In this document: positions 1 through 5,828 of the stretch, in pieces
How the letters are laid out: every line of letters starts with the position of its first letter
How positions within the stretch are numbered: position 1 is the first letter of the stretch
NCBI GenBank assembly: GCA_934196125.1
Contig: CAKPVT010000047.1
Location: 1 to 10,904 of the forward strand
DNA length: 10,904 bases
Source: an uncultured Streptococcus sp.
GTDB taxonomy: Bacteria; Bacillota; Bacilli; Lactobacillales; Streptococcaceae
Direction: 5' to 3'
Position numbers and translations under genes: made by a program
The notes under the pieces: generated by a model
The model's input: only the letters and a program-made list of their open reading frames with translations
Database searches by the model: none
Told to the model about the DNA's origin: nothing

Positions 1-76
1 AAGGACTTAGTCCTGTGCAATACAGAACTAAATCCTTTCACTAATATTTTTTGTCCAACTTTTTGGGGTCAGTACA
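1..76 (-). mobile_element. End of an IS3-family (IS150-like) insertion sequence, truncated by window edge
   Basis: Read on the minus strand this stretch begins TGTACTGACCCC followed by AAAAAGTTGGAC, which resembles the terminal inverted repeats of IS3-family, IS150-group elements. The element edge is at position 76 and the body would extend leftwards out of the window. The 76 bases are an exact reverse complement of 10829-10904, and the sequences diverge immediately inside that point. No transposase codons are visible, so family assignment rests on the terminal repeat only. Positions 1-16 and 22-37 form an imperfect hairpin within the element. Confidence 0.75.
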
Positions 77-467
77 TGACGCATAGCTCTTTTTTATTTT
101 AAGAGATGTACTTTCTATAGATACTTGAATTAATTTTTGTTGTTTGTTAATATAATAATACACTTCGAAACTTATAATTCTACTGTTTGAAAGTTTTTGT
201 TGGCTCATGAGACAAGAGCTTTCTATTCTATTATTTGTGTAGGTGATGTGATGAATAGAAAAGCTGTCATTAGAAAAAAGAGTTAGATACGAAATTTCTG
301 ATGGATGTTAGAAGATAAATACAATGTAGTAGTTAACGGACATTATATGTAACAGAAGAAACTAATTTAGTTGTGTCATTATTCAATGTTAGAAATTCTG
401 ACCACAAGTTAATAGGCTATTAGTAAAGATTAATGATTAGATTTGTAATTATTTTGGGAGGGAAACA
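77..467. other. AT-rich gap between IS end and metalloprotease-like gene
   Basis: No convincing gene is seen in these 391 bases. The only start with a reasonable upstream purine stretch (ATG at 251) gives an 11-residue peptide. An imperfect inverted repeat lies at 217-228 and 253-265 (AGCTTTCTATTC against GAATAGAAAAGCT, one bulged base), with a further GAC/GTC pair outside it. TATAAT occurs at 151-156 but has no well-spaced -35 box. The stretch is AT-richer than the right half of the window, like the gene that follows it. Confidence 0.5.
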
Positions 468-1544
468 ATGGTAAAAAGAGGATGTTTGTATCGAGTTGGA
501 CAATTTTTTTTAGTTTTGTTTTTAGTATGGTTTGTTTTAACTTTATTTTTTGTGATCAAAAATCAGTTTAGTACGAATTTCAAAGATCTTAGTAAAGATA
601 ATCAAATAGTGTTACAAGAAATGGAGGATTATTATAAGGCATATAAAAAGAAAAAAATTTGGGCAGGATATGATCTTAACAAGTATAGTTTTCTTGCTGT
701 AAATGGTAGAGGTGGAGAAGCTTATTTAATTAATCCCAAAGAATCAGTCGATAGTATTTTTGCAAAAGAAATTAACATGCCAAGTGATTCTGCAGTGAAA
801 GTGTATCGGATTGCGGCAATGTCTCCCTCACTATACAAAACTTATGGATTAGAAAAGTTTAATTTGTTGGATGTTTGTAATAATGAAGTTTTCTACTTAC
901 GTTATAATAAGGATAGAAATATTGATGATGGTGCTTATGATTCCTACCATTTTATTACCTTTTTATCCCATGAGGCTTTTCATAATCAAGTGCAAACTTC
1001 TTGGGGAAATGAACATTTAGGGGGACGTTTTTCAACAGAATCATTGACTGATAAAGATAAAGAACTTTTAGCAACTCGTTATGACATTTTGCAGACTATC
1101 CAAGAAGAAGTATGGAAGGAAACTTCAAACCTTGAGTTATTAAAACAAAATATAAAGAAATATATTGTAGAATCAGAGAAATTGAAAAAATCAAATCCCG
1201 CTTATTTTAAAGATGAAACGATGGCAGAAACATTTGAAGGAACAGCAACTTATGTTAGTGCAAAAGCATCAAAGGCAGCAAATTATAAATATAATGTGAC
1301 ATGTTTTAGTGATCCCAAAGGACAAAAGATAGAACATATTCCGTTCAATAAGCTCATGCCTTTGATTCAAAATGGACAGATGGATATTAGTAGTATTCCT
1401 TCTAACTGGATTTATTCTTCTGGTGGATTATGGTGTGAGGTGCTTGATAAATTAGGAAATACTAATTGGCAAATCCAGTTGAATAATCAAACAACTGAAA
1501 AGCCAGTGACTTTATATGATCTTATTAAAGAAACCATAGATTAA
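468..1544 (+). CDS. Putative membrane-anchored zinc metalloprotease (HEAFH motif), unassigned family
   Basis: I do not recognise this 358-residue protein by name. It starts with a short basic segment and one hydrophobic span (about residues 11-30) with no lipobox, so it is probably a signal anchor leaving residues 31-358 outside the cell. Residues 168-172 read HEAFH, matching the HExxH zinc site. Residues 257-260 read EGTA, matching the ExxA pattern that supplies the third zinc ligand in gluzincin peptidases. The two are separated by a charged, probably helical stretch (about 190-250), and a hydrophobic GGLWCEVLDKLG segment follows near the C-terminus. Protease activity is inferred from these motifs only. 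ATG 468 is supported by GGGAGG at 456-461. The gene is AT-rich and lies between an IS3-type end and an IS6-type end, which suggests lateral acquisition. Its TAA is 2 bases from the IS6 repeat, so the C-terminus could have been altered by the insertion. Confidence 0.7.
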   Translation: MVKRGCLYRVGQFFLVLFLVWFVLTLFFVIKNQFSTNFKDLSKDNQIVLQEMEDYYKAYKKKKIWAGYDLNKYSFLAVNGRGGEAYLINPKESVDSIFAKEINMPSDSAVKVYRIAAMSPSLYKTYGLEKFNLLDVCNNEVFYLRYNKDRNIDDGAYDSYHFITFLSHEAFHNQVQTSWGNEHLGGRFSTESLTDKDKELLATRYDILQTIQEEVWKETSNLELLKQNIKKYIVESEKLKKSNPAYFKDETMAETFEGTATYVSAKASKAANYKYNVTCFSDPKGQKIEHIPFNKLMPLIQNGQMDISSIPSNWIYSSGGLWCEVLDKLGNTNWQIQLNNQTTEKPVTLYDLIKETID

Positions 1545-1546
1545 GT

Positions 1547-1565
1547 GGTTCTGTTGCAAAGTTTT
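1547..1565 (+). mobile_element. Orphan IS6-family (ISS1/IS1216/IS431-like) terminal inverted repeat
   Basis: GGTTCTGTTGCAAAGTTTT closely matches the terminal inverted repeat of IS6-family elements common in Firmicutes. In this orientation the element body would lie to the right. Instead, only a few dozen AT-rich bases separate it from the nrdI terminator, with no transposase and no matching inverted partner nearby. It is therefore a solo end left by deletion or recombination. How much of 1566-1600 belongs to the old element cannot be told. Confidence 0.7.
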
Positions 1566-1595
1566 CCAAAAAATCTATTTTAGTGTAAAATTGAG

Positions 1596-1651
1596 AAAAA
1601 AGAAAGTGAGACATCCAAGACTCATAATCCCCTTGGATAGATTTCACTTTC
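1596..1651 (-). terminator. Rho-independent terminator of nrdI, probably bidirectional
   Basis: GAAAGTGA (1602-1609) pairs with TCACTTTC (1644-1651), and inside it ATCCAAG (1613-1619) pairs with CTTGGAT (1632-1638). On the minus strand the stem is followed by the run of Ts opposite 1596-1601. On the plus strand TTTTT follows at 1652-1656, so it may also stop transcription coming from the metalloprotease-like gene. The hairpin covers the last codons and the stop of nrdI. Confidence 0.75.
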
Positions 1652-2110
1652 TTTTTGTGCTGTTACAATAATCTTTGCTAGGCGCTCAATGTCAGCACTT
1701 GTTCCTCGTAATTCAAAATCACCCAACATCGGAAAACCAAAACGTTTGGCGTACTGTTTGGCTGTCAGGCAATACTGTTCGTTGAAATTACGATTGCCAG
1801 AACCAATAATACCAAAACAATGTTTGTAGTTGTCATGAGCAGCAATAAAATCACCCAGCGGATTCGTCAAGATTTCAACATCACCTGAATCAATACCATT
1901 ACCACCTTCAAGATAGGTTGGTAAAACAGCAACAAAAGGTGTCGTGATTGGAAATGTTTCATGACTGAGTTCCTTGATATTAATGGTTTGTGTATCTAGT
2001 GAATAATGGTTCAGTAAGTGTTCGGTTAATCGCTTTACAAAGCTTTGTGTGTTACCGCTTAAACTGATATAAACAATGCTCAACGGAGCTAACCTTTTTT
2101 CTTGTGACAT
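1622..2110 (-). CDS. nrdI: NrdI, flavodoxin-like class Ib ribonucleotide reductase activating protein
   Basis: This 162-residue protein is a small flavodoxin. In class Ib systems NrdI uses bound FMN to deliver the oxidant that assembles the dimanganese-tyrosyl radical cofactor of NrdF. Visible signs are the N-terminal phosphate-binding loop SLSGNTQSF (residues 16-24), the FMN-contacting GIIGSGNRNFN (100-110), QYCLTAKQYAKRFG (112-125) and FELRGT (132-137), all characteristic of NrdI; length is normal. I chose the ATG at 2110 because AGGGG (plus-strand 2118-2122) precedes it at good spacing and the NrdI homology starts just after. An in-frame ATG at 2158 lies inside the promoter/operator region. 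No nrdE or nrdF is adjacent, so NrdI is encoded as a stand-alone unit. Two NrdR-box-like sites lie upstream and a terminator overlaps the 3' end. Confidence 0.93.
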   Translation of the reverse strand: MSQEKRLAPLSIVYISLSGNTQSFVKRLTEHLLNHYSLDTQTINIKELSHETFPITTPFVAVLPTYLEGGNGIDSGDVEILTNPLGDFIAAHDNYKHCFGIIGSGNRNFNEQYCLTAKQYAKRFGFPMLGDFELRGTSADIERLAKIIVTAQKESEIYPRGL

Positions 2111-2122
2111 AATAAATCCCCT

Positions 2123-2166
2123 ACTATATATGGTATTGCTTATAATAATGTAACACAATATATGGT
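2123..2166 (-). promoter_or_regulatory. Tandem NrdR-box-like operators upstream of nrdI
   Basis: ACTATATATGGT (2123-2134) and ACAATATATGGT (2155-2166) differ at one base and start exactly 32 bp apart, about three helical turns. Each fits the core of the NrdR box (acaCwATATaTwGtgt-like), and paired boxes an integral number of turns apart are typical of NrdR-controlled nrd promoters. The downstream box lies only 13 bp from the nrdI start codon. NrdR would repress nrdI when dATP/ATP levels signal sufficient nucleotides. The assignment rests on sequence resemblance and spacing. Confidence 0.6.
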
Positions 2167-2175
2167 TATAAACAA
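2147..2175 (-). promoter_or_regulatory. Candidate nrdI promoter
   Basis: On the minus strand TTGTTT (opposite 2170-2175) and TACATT (opposite 2147-2152) are separated by 17 bp, a fair sigma-A match. One NrdR-like box (2155-2166) would sit in the spacer and the other near or just downstream of the start of transcription, a layout suited to repression. Confidence 0.4.
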
Positions 2176-2203
2176 GAATTTAGTTCTGCAATTTAGATGA
2201 TTT

Positions 2204-2217
2204 AGAAAGCGTTTAAA
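2204..2217 (+). promoter_or_regulatory. cre-like CcpA site upstream of the broken EIIC gene
   Basis: AGAAAGCGTTTAAA matches 12 of 14 positions of the cre consensus TGWAANCGNTNWCA and fits the GAAARCGYT core. Its position about 100 bases before the EIIC start suggests that the sugar locus was once under carbon catabolite repression. Confidence 0.5.
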
Positions 2218-2236
2218 TTTTTTGAAAAATTTAAAC
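2211..2236 (+). repeat. 26-bp AT-rich palindrome, possible operator
   Basis: GTTTAAATTTTT (2211-2222) and AAAAATTTAAAC (2225-2236) are perfect 12-base inverted arms around a 2-base centre. It overlaps the 3' half of the cre-like site. The near absence of G/C makes a strong RNA hairpin unlikely, so a protein-binding site is more plausible. The binding protein is unknown. Confidence 0.45.
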
Positions 2237-2250
2237 TTTTAAAAAGAAAA

Positions 2251-2258
2251 GACTAGAC
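2251..2258 (+). promoter_or_regulatory. Possible GntR/HutC operator half-match upstream of the EIIC gene
   Basis: GACTAGAC differs by one base from the GTMTAKAC core bound by HutC-subfamily GntR regulators. A partner GTCTATAC lies before the regulator gene at 3250-3257. TAGACA at 2254-2259 could also serve as a -35 box, but no well-spaced -10 box is clear (TATAGT at 2280-2285 is 20 bp away). Confidence 0.3.
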
Positions 2259-2317
2259 ACTTTAAAAATAATATATAGTTATAGTGTAAAGATAAATTAA
2301 TGGAAAGAGGAGTGTTT

Positions 2318-3225
2318 ATGAACAAGTTTCAAATATTTTGAGCCTTGATCGTCTTGGTGCAAAGGGATGTTCCTTGGTATGATTGTATCTTTCGTTGCAA
2401 CAGAAATTTACTGCCGTGTAAGTAAAAAAAGGTTGGTAAATTAAAATGCCAGACAGTGTTCCACCTGCAGTTGCTAAATCATTCGCAGCACTGATCCCAG
2501 CTGTTTTAACATTGTCAATCTTTACAGTTCTTAATGCTATTGTAACAGTTGGTTTCAACACAAACCTTCACGATGTTATCTATAATATCATCCAAATGCC
2601 TTTAGTAGGTCTAGGAAGCAGTATTTGGGCAACATTGATTGCAATCTTTTTTATCCAATTCCTATGGTTCTTTGGACTTCACGGACAAATCCTTGTTAAC
2701 TCAGTAATGGATCCAATCTGGAATACATTGATGTACGATAACTTGGATGCTTATAAAGCTGGTGAACACATTCCGCACATTATTTCTAAACCATTCATGG
2801 AAACATTTACTGTTGGTTTAGGTGGATCAGGTATGACTTTGGCAGTTGTTAACCTCATGGGATTTGTTATGAAGAAAAAACAATATCGTGATGTTGGTCG
2901 TTTGGCATTAGGTGCTGGTATCTTCAACGTTAACGAACTTGTTATCTTCGGTTTGCCAATCGTGTTGAACGCTACAATTCTTATTCTTTGGGTAATTTCA
3001 CCAATCATCGTTACAGCTCTTAACTATTTCGTAATGGCAATTGGTCTTGTACCTGCTCCAACAGGTGTATCAGTGCCTTGGACTGTACCAGTATTCTTTA
3101 GTGGTATGATTGCAACAAACTCACTTGCAGGAGGACTCCTTCAAATCGTTGACTGTCTCATCGTTGGATTTATTTGGTATCCATTCTTGCGTATGCTAGA
3201 CAAACAACCTGATTCTGCGCTATAA
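2318..3225 (+). pseudogene. Broken PTS lactose/cellobiose-family EIIC permease (CelB/ChbC type)
   Basis: The original start appears to be ATG 2318 (MNKFQ), with AGAGGAG upstream, but it meets TGA at 2339-2341. About 100 codons of the normal N-terminal half are then missing. Homology resumes at 2344 (LDRLGAKG, second frame), shifts after GGG at 2364-2366 to another frame (MFLGMIVSFVATEIYCRV from 2367), and shifts again at an A7 run (2424-2430). It then meets TAA (2437-2439) before running open to 3225. The open part has several hydrophobic spans and the substrate-site WFFGLHG and FGLPIVLN motifs of sugar-transporting EIIC proteins. Normal members have roughly 430-450 residues. Where NEP is usual, codons 2935-2943 give NEL. 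A product starting at ATG 2446 would lack the N-terminal membrane spans, so I judge the gene non-functional. No EIIA or EIIB gene is nearby. Confidence 0.85.
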
Positions 3226-3257
3226 TAGAACTATAGTTTTTAAAAAATAGTCTATAC
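3197..3257 (+). promoter_or_regulatory. Candidate promoter and operator of the gntR-type gene
   Basis: TAGACA (3197-3202) and a perfect TATAAT (3221-3226) are 18 bp apart, so the promoter lies inside the last codons and stop of the EIIC gene. GTCTATAC at 3250-3257 fits the HutC-type GntR core GTMTAKAC exactly and would lie shortly after the transcription start, consistent with former autoregulation. Confidence 0.45.
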
Positions 3258-3277
3258 AAGTAGAGTAGGAGCAATCT

Positions 3278-3895
3278 ATGTCAAAATATGAAGAGATTGC
3301 AAGTATTATTCGAACGAGGATTTCAGACGGCACTTACCCTATTGATTCAATGTTACCGATTCAATCGGACTTAGCAAAAGAATTTGGGGTAAGCCGTATG
3401 ACAATCAAAAAGGCTATTGAGATGTTAACCATCAAAGGTTTGGTTCTTTCAAAACAAGGAAATGGAACAAAGGTTTTAAATTCTTCGTTTTGGGATAAAG
3501 AGGACTCAAAATTCCGTTTGAACAACTACAATGGGTTGAGCTATGATATGAAAGATGACCCTCGGAAATTGACGAGTAAAATCATTGAATTTAATGTCGA
3601 ATTTCCAGATACTAAAATAGCAGAGCGGCTCCAAGTTGATTCAGCGACACCTGTTTACAAAATTATCCGACTTCGTTGATTAGACGGTAAACCTTATGCT
3701 TTGGAGCATACTCATACGTCTTGCGATTTAGCGCCTGGTTTGGATGATGACATCTTATTAACATCTGTTTATGGTCCCGTTTTGCAAGTCGAACGAGTTG
3801 TTTACTTGGAAAATGGAAGAGCGATTGAATACTCTCGTAGTAGAGATCGTTTCGATATTAGAGGTTATTCATTATTGGATGTTAAGAACATTTAA
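3278..3895 (+). pseudogene. GntR-family (HutC/UTRA type) transcriptional regulator, nonsense-interrupted
   Basis: ATG 3278 has TAGGAG at 3266-3271. Residues 1-68 form the winged helix of GntR regulators (DLAKEFGVSRMTIKKAIEML recognition region), followed by a UTRA effector-binding domain starting near residue 98. Codon 134 is TGA (3677-3679), but the same frame continues with clear UTRA sequence (LDGKPYALEHTH at 3680-3715, QVERVVYLENG, then a YSRSRDRFD end) to TAA 3893-3895. The continuous frame is about 205 codons against the usual 235-245. The region between SVYG and PVLQVERVV is missing roughly 35 residues, so an in-frame deletion accompanies the stop. The intact DNA-binding domain could still be made as a 133-residue fragment, but its sensing is lost. 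Its targets were probably itself and the EIIC gene. Confidence 0.85.
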
Positions 3896-3897
3896 CT

Positions 3898-3926
3898 AAG
3901 AAACCCAAAAATGCTTTGGGTTTCTT
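3898..3926 (+). terminator. Terminator after the gntR-type pseudogene
   Basis: AAGAAACCCAAA (3898-3909) pairs perfectly with TTTGGGTTTCTT (3915-3926) around a 5-base loop. The T-rich part is mainly in the right arm, with a weak tail after it. It separates the regulator from manA. Confidence 0.65.
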
Positions 3927-3945
3927 CTTGGTGAACAAGTATATT
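3916..3945 (+). promoter_or_regulatory. Candidate manA promoter
   Basis: TTGGGT (3916-3921) and TATATT (3940-3945) are 18 bp apart, 26 bases before the manA ATG. It overlaps the right arm of the preceding terminator. It would let manA be expressed independently of the broken genes upstream. Confidence 0.35.
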
Positions 3946-3970
3946 TTGCTTGAAGGAAAGGAAAATTTTT

Positions 3971-4921
3971 ATGGCAGAACCATTATTTCTAAAGTCACAA
4001 ATGCATGATAAAATCTGGGGTGGAACTAAACTTCGTGATGAATTTGGTTATGACATTCCAACAGAAACAACTGGTGAATACTGGGCAATTTCAGCTCATC
4101 CAAATGGTGTTTCAATCGTAGATAATGGTACTTATAAAGGTGAAGGTCTAGATAAACTTTATCGTGAACACAAAGAACTTTTTGGCAATCCAAAATCTGA
4201 AGTCTTTCCATTATTGACAAAAATTCTTGATGCCAATGATTGGCTTAGTGTACAAGTTCACCCAGATGATGTTTACGCTCTTGAACATGAAGGCGAACTT
4301 GGTAAAACTGAGTGCTGGTATGTTATTGCTGCGGATGAAGATTCTGAAATTATTTACGGACACAATGCCAAATCAAAAGAAGAGCTTCGTCAATTGATTG
4401 AAGCTGGGAAATGGGATGATTTGTTAACAAAAATCCCTGTTAAAGCTGGTGATTTCTTCTACGTACCAAGTGGTACAATGCACGCTATTGGTAAAGGAAT
4501 CTTAATTTTAGAAACACAACAATCAAGTGATACAACTTACCGTGTTTATGATTTTGACCGCCGTGATGCACAAGGCAATCTTCGTGATTTGCACATTGAG
4601 CAATCAATTGATGTTTTAACAATTGGTGAACCTGCTAACAGTACACCTGTAACGGTTGATGTTGACAACTTGAGTTCAAGCCTTTTGGTTTCAAATGAAT
4701 TCTTTGCTGTTTATAAATGGGTGGTATCAGGTGTCGTTAACCTTACACAAACAGCACCATACTTGTTGGTAAGTGTTCTTTCAGGTCAAGGTAGCTTGAA
4801 AGTTGACAACCGTGTTTATAACATCAAAAAAGGTGACCACTTTATCCTTCCTAATGACGTTAAGTCATGGGGATTCGATGGAGAACTAGAAATTATTGCT
4901 AGCCATGCAAATGAAAAATAA
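3971..4921 (+). CDS. manA: Mannose-6-phosphate isomerase, class I
   Basis: The 316-residue product interconverts mannose 6-phosphate and fructose 6-phosphate in the cytoplasm, linking mannose uptake and sugar-nucleotide synthesis to glycolysis. The cupin zinc site is complete: H97 in QVHPDD, E114 in GKTECWY and H171 in GTMHAIG. The conserved WGGTKL (N-terminal), ILETQQSSDTTYRVYDF and GDHFILP (C-terminal) segments are also present. Length is normal for Firmicute class I enzymes. I start at ATG 3971 because AAGGAAAGG (3953-3961) is well placed; the longer TTG 3950 reading would run through that ribosome site. Unlike its neighbours on both sides the gene has no lesion, so it is under selection. 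It is flanked by its own terminator and probably forms a one-gene unit. Confidence 0.95.
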   Translation: MAEPLFLKSQMHDKIWGGTKLRDEFGYDIPTETTGEYWAISAHPNGVSIVDNGTYKGEGLDKLYREHKELFGNPKSEVFPLLTKILDANDWLSVQVHPDDVYALEHEGELGKTECWYVIAADEDSEIIYGHNAKSKEELRQLIEAGKWDDLLTKIPVKAGDFFYVPSGTMHAIGKGILILETQQSSDTTYRVYDFDRRDAQGNLRDLHIEQSIDVLTIGEPANSTPVTVDVDNLSSSLLVSNEFFAVYKWVVSGVVNLTQTAPYLLVSVLSGQGSLKVDNRVYNIKKGDHFILPNDVKSWGFDGELEIIASHANEK

Positions 4922-4944
4922 TTATTGTTCATAAATATGAGTGA

Positions 4945-4983
4945 AACAAAAGGAGTCTGGAGTGATTCCAGAACTCTTTTGTT
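4945..4983 (+). terminator. Rho-independent terminator of manA
   Basis: AACAAAAGGAGT (4945-4956) pairs with AACTCTTTTGTT with one bulge, extended by CTGGA/TCCAG around a 4-base loop. The right arm carries TTTT and is followed by AT-rich sequence. Confidence 0.65.
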
Positions 4984-5110
4984 ATATTCTCGCCTAGAAA
5001 TAAATTCTGGTTTTAACTAACACTGTGTTATTAAGCAGTGGAATGATTTGCCGACGGTTTAAATTGTTTTCGTTTTTAAAATGATGATATTGATAAATTG
5101 AATTGAGAGC

Positions 5111-5659
5111 ATAAGTTAGACATGAACCGCTACATTTCAGAAAGTTTTTCAAGTCATTTGCCAAGTAAACAGTAAGGTGAGGTTAACCACCGTTACACCT
5201 TGGGTGTTTACAACTTGTACGAAAAAACTAAATCAGGCATTTTCTGATGTTCTTATTGAATCTTGTGCGGGAGGCGGGGCACGTTTTGACCCTGGAATGC
5301 TTTATTATTCGCCACAAATCTGGACAAGTGATGATACGGACGCGGTGGAACGTTTGACTATTCAATGGGGGACTTCTATGGTCTATCCGTTATCAACCAT
5401 GAGCGCCCATGTTTCAGCGGTGCCTAATCATCAAGTCGCACGTGTGACATCACTTGATATGCGAAAAGGCGTTGCCATGTTTGGTGTCTTTGGCTACGAA
5501 TTAAATCCATTAGCTTTGACAGAAGAGGAAAAAGAAGCTGTCAAAGTGCAGATTAAGGAATACCATGTCTATCAAGAATTGATTCAAAATGGTATTTTCT
5601 ATCGCTTGGATTTGACGGACAAAAACCATGTCGGCTGTCGGTCAGTCAGCAAGAAATGA
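5111..5659 (+). pseudogene. Fragment of GH36 alpha-galactosidase
   Basis: Only the catalytic middle of a normally about 730-residue alpha-galactosidase remains. Homology begins near 5113 (HKLDMNRYISESF), where the family has KWDMNR with the nucleophile Asp, so the Trp is already lost. TAA at 5173-5175 stops this frame. After GEVNHRYTLGVYNLYEK an A6 run (5222-5227) shifts the frame, and the sequence continues as LNQAFSDVLIESCAGGGARF and then WTSDDTDA, which holds the likely acid/base Asp (codon 5330-5332). Homology fades at NGIFYRL...SVSKK, with TGA at 5657-5659. Both the N-terminal half and the C-terminal domain are gone. The enzyme would have hydrolysed alpha-galactosides such as melibiose or raffinose. 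The GTG at 5177 gives an open frame but lies in sequence that is coding in another frame, so it is not a real start. Confidence 0.87.
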
Positions 5660-5661
5660 GG

Positions 5662-5715
5662 AATAAGCGACAATTCGCCAAGTTTTATTTGTTCTAAGCT
5701 TGGCTATTTCTTATT
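5662..5715. terminator. Possible hairpin terminator between aga relic and rel
   Basis: GCCAAG (5677-5682) pairs with CTTGGC (5699-5704), and outside it AATAAG (5662-5667) pairs with CTTATT (5710-5715). The loop is long (16 bases) and there is no clean T run, so this may be a weak terminator or an accidental structure. Confidence 0.3.
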
Positions 5716-5769
5716 TGGATAATATTTAGCACATTTTTCCTTCTAAAACGTAGCTTTTTGGCTTATGAA

Positions 5770-5823
5770 TTGGTATTTTAGGCAGTTTAGTGTTAAAATA
5801 AATACAATATCAATCTGAAGAGG
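5770..5823 (+). promoter_or_regulatory. rel promoter and ribosome site
   Basis: TTGGTA (5770-5775) and TAAAAT (5794-5799) are 18 bp apart, and TG at 5791-5792 makes an extended -10 box. The leader is short. GAAGAGG at 5817-5823 is 5 bases from the ATG. Confidence 0.55.
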
Positions 5824-5828
5824 TCTTT

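Noticed and set aside
288..295. TACGAAAT as a ComX (competence) box
   Set aside because: It differs from TACGAATA, there is no T-rich element at the right distance, and the gene start is far away.
2111..2158. Longer nrdI start at 2158
   Set aside because: It would add 16 residues not typical of NrdI, overlaps the promoter and NrdR-like boxes, and the ATG at 2110 has a good ribosome site.
2393..2404. GTTGCAACAGAA as another IS6-type end
   Set aside because: It is coding sequence of the EIIC relic (VATEI) and lacks the flanking bases of the repeat.
2446..3225. A complete EIIC gene starting at ATG 2446
   Set aside because: That Met is internal to the family (KMPDSVPP). There is no ribosome site before it, and recognisable upstream EIIC sequence lies in other frames.
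3701..3895. Separate small gene starting at TTG 3701
   Set aside because: It is the C-terminal part of the GntR regulator in the same frame, after the TGA stop.
3950..3970. manA start at TTG 3950
   Set aside because: It would place the ribosome site inside the coding region; the family begins at the ATG at 3971.
5177..5659. Intact 160-residue gene starting at GTG 5177
   Set aside because: Its first about 17 residues are the wrong-frame reading of alpha-galactosidase sequence; it is only the tail of a frameshifted relic.
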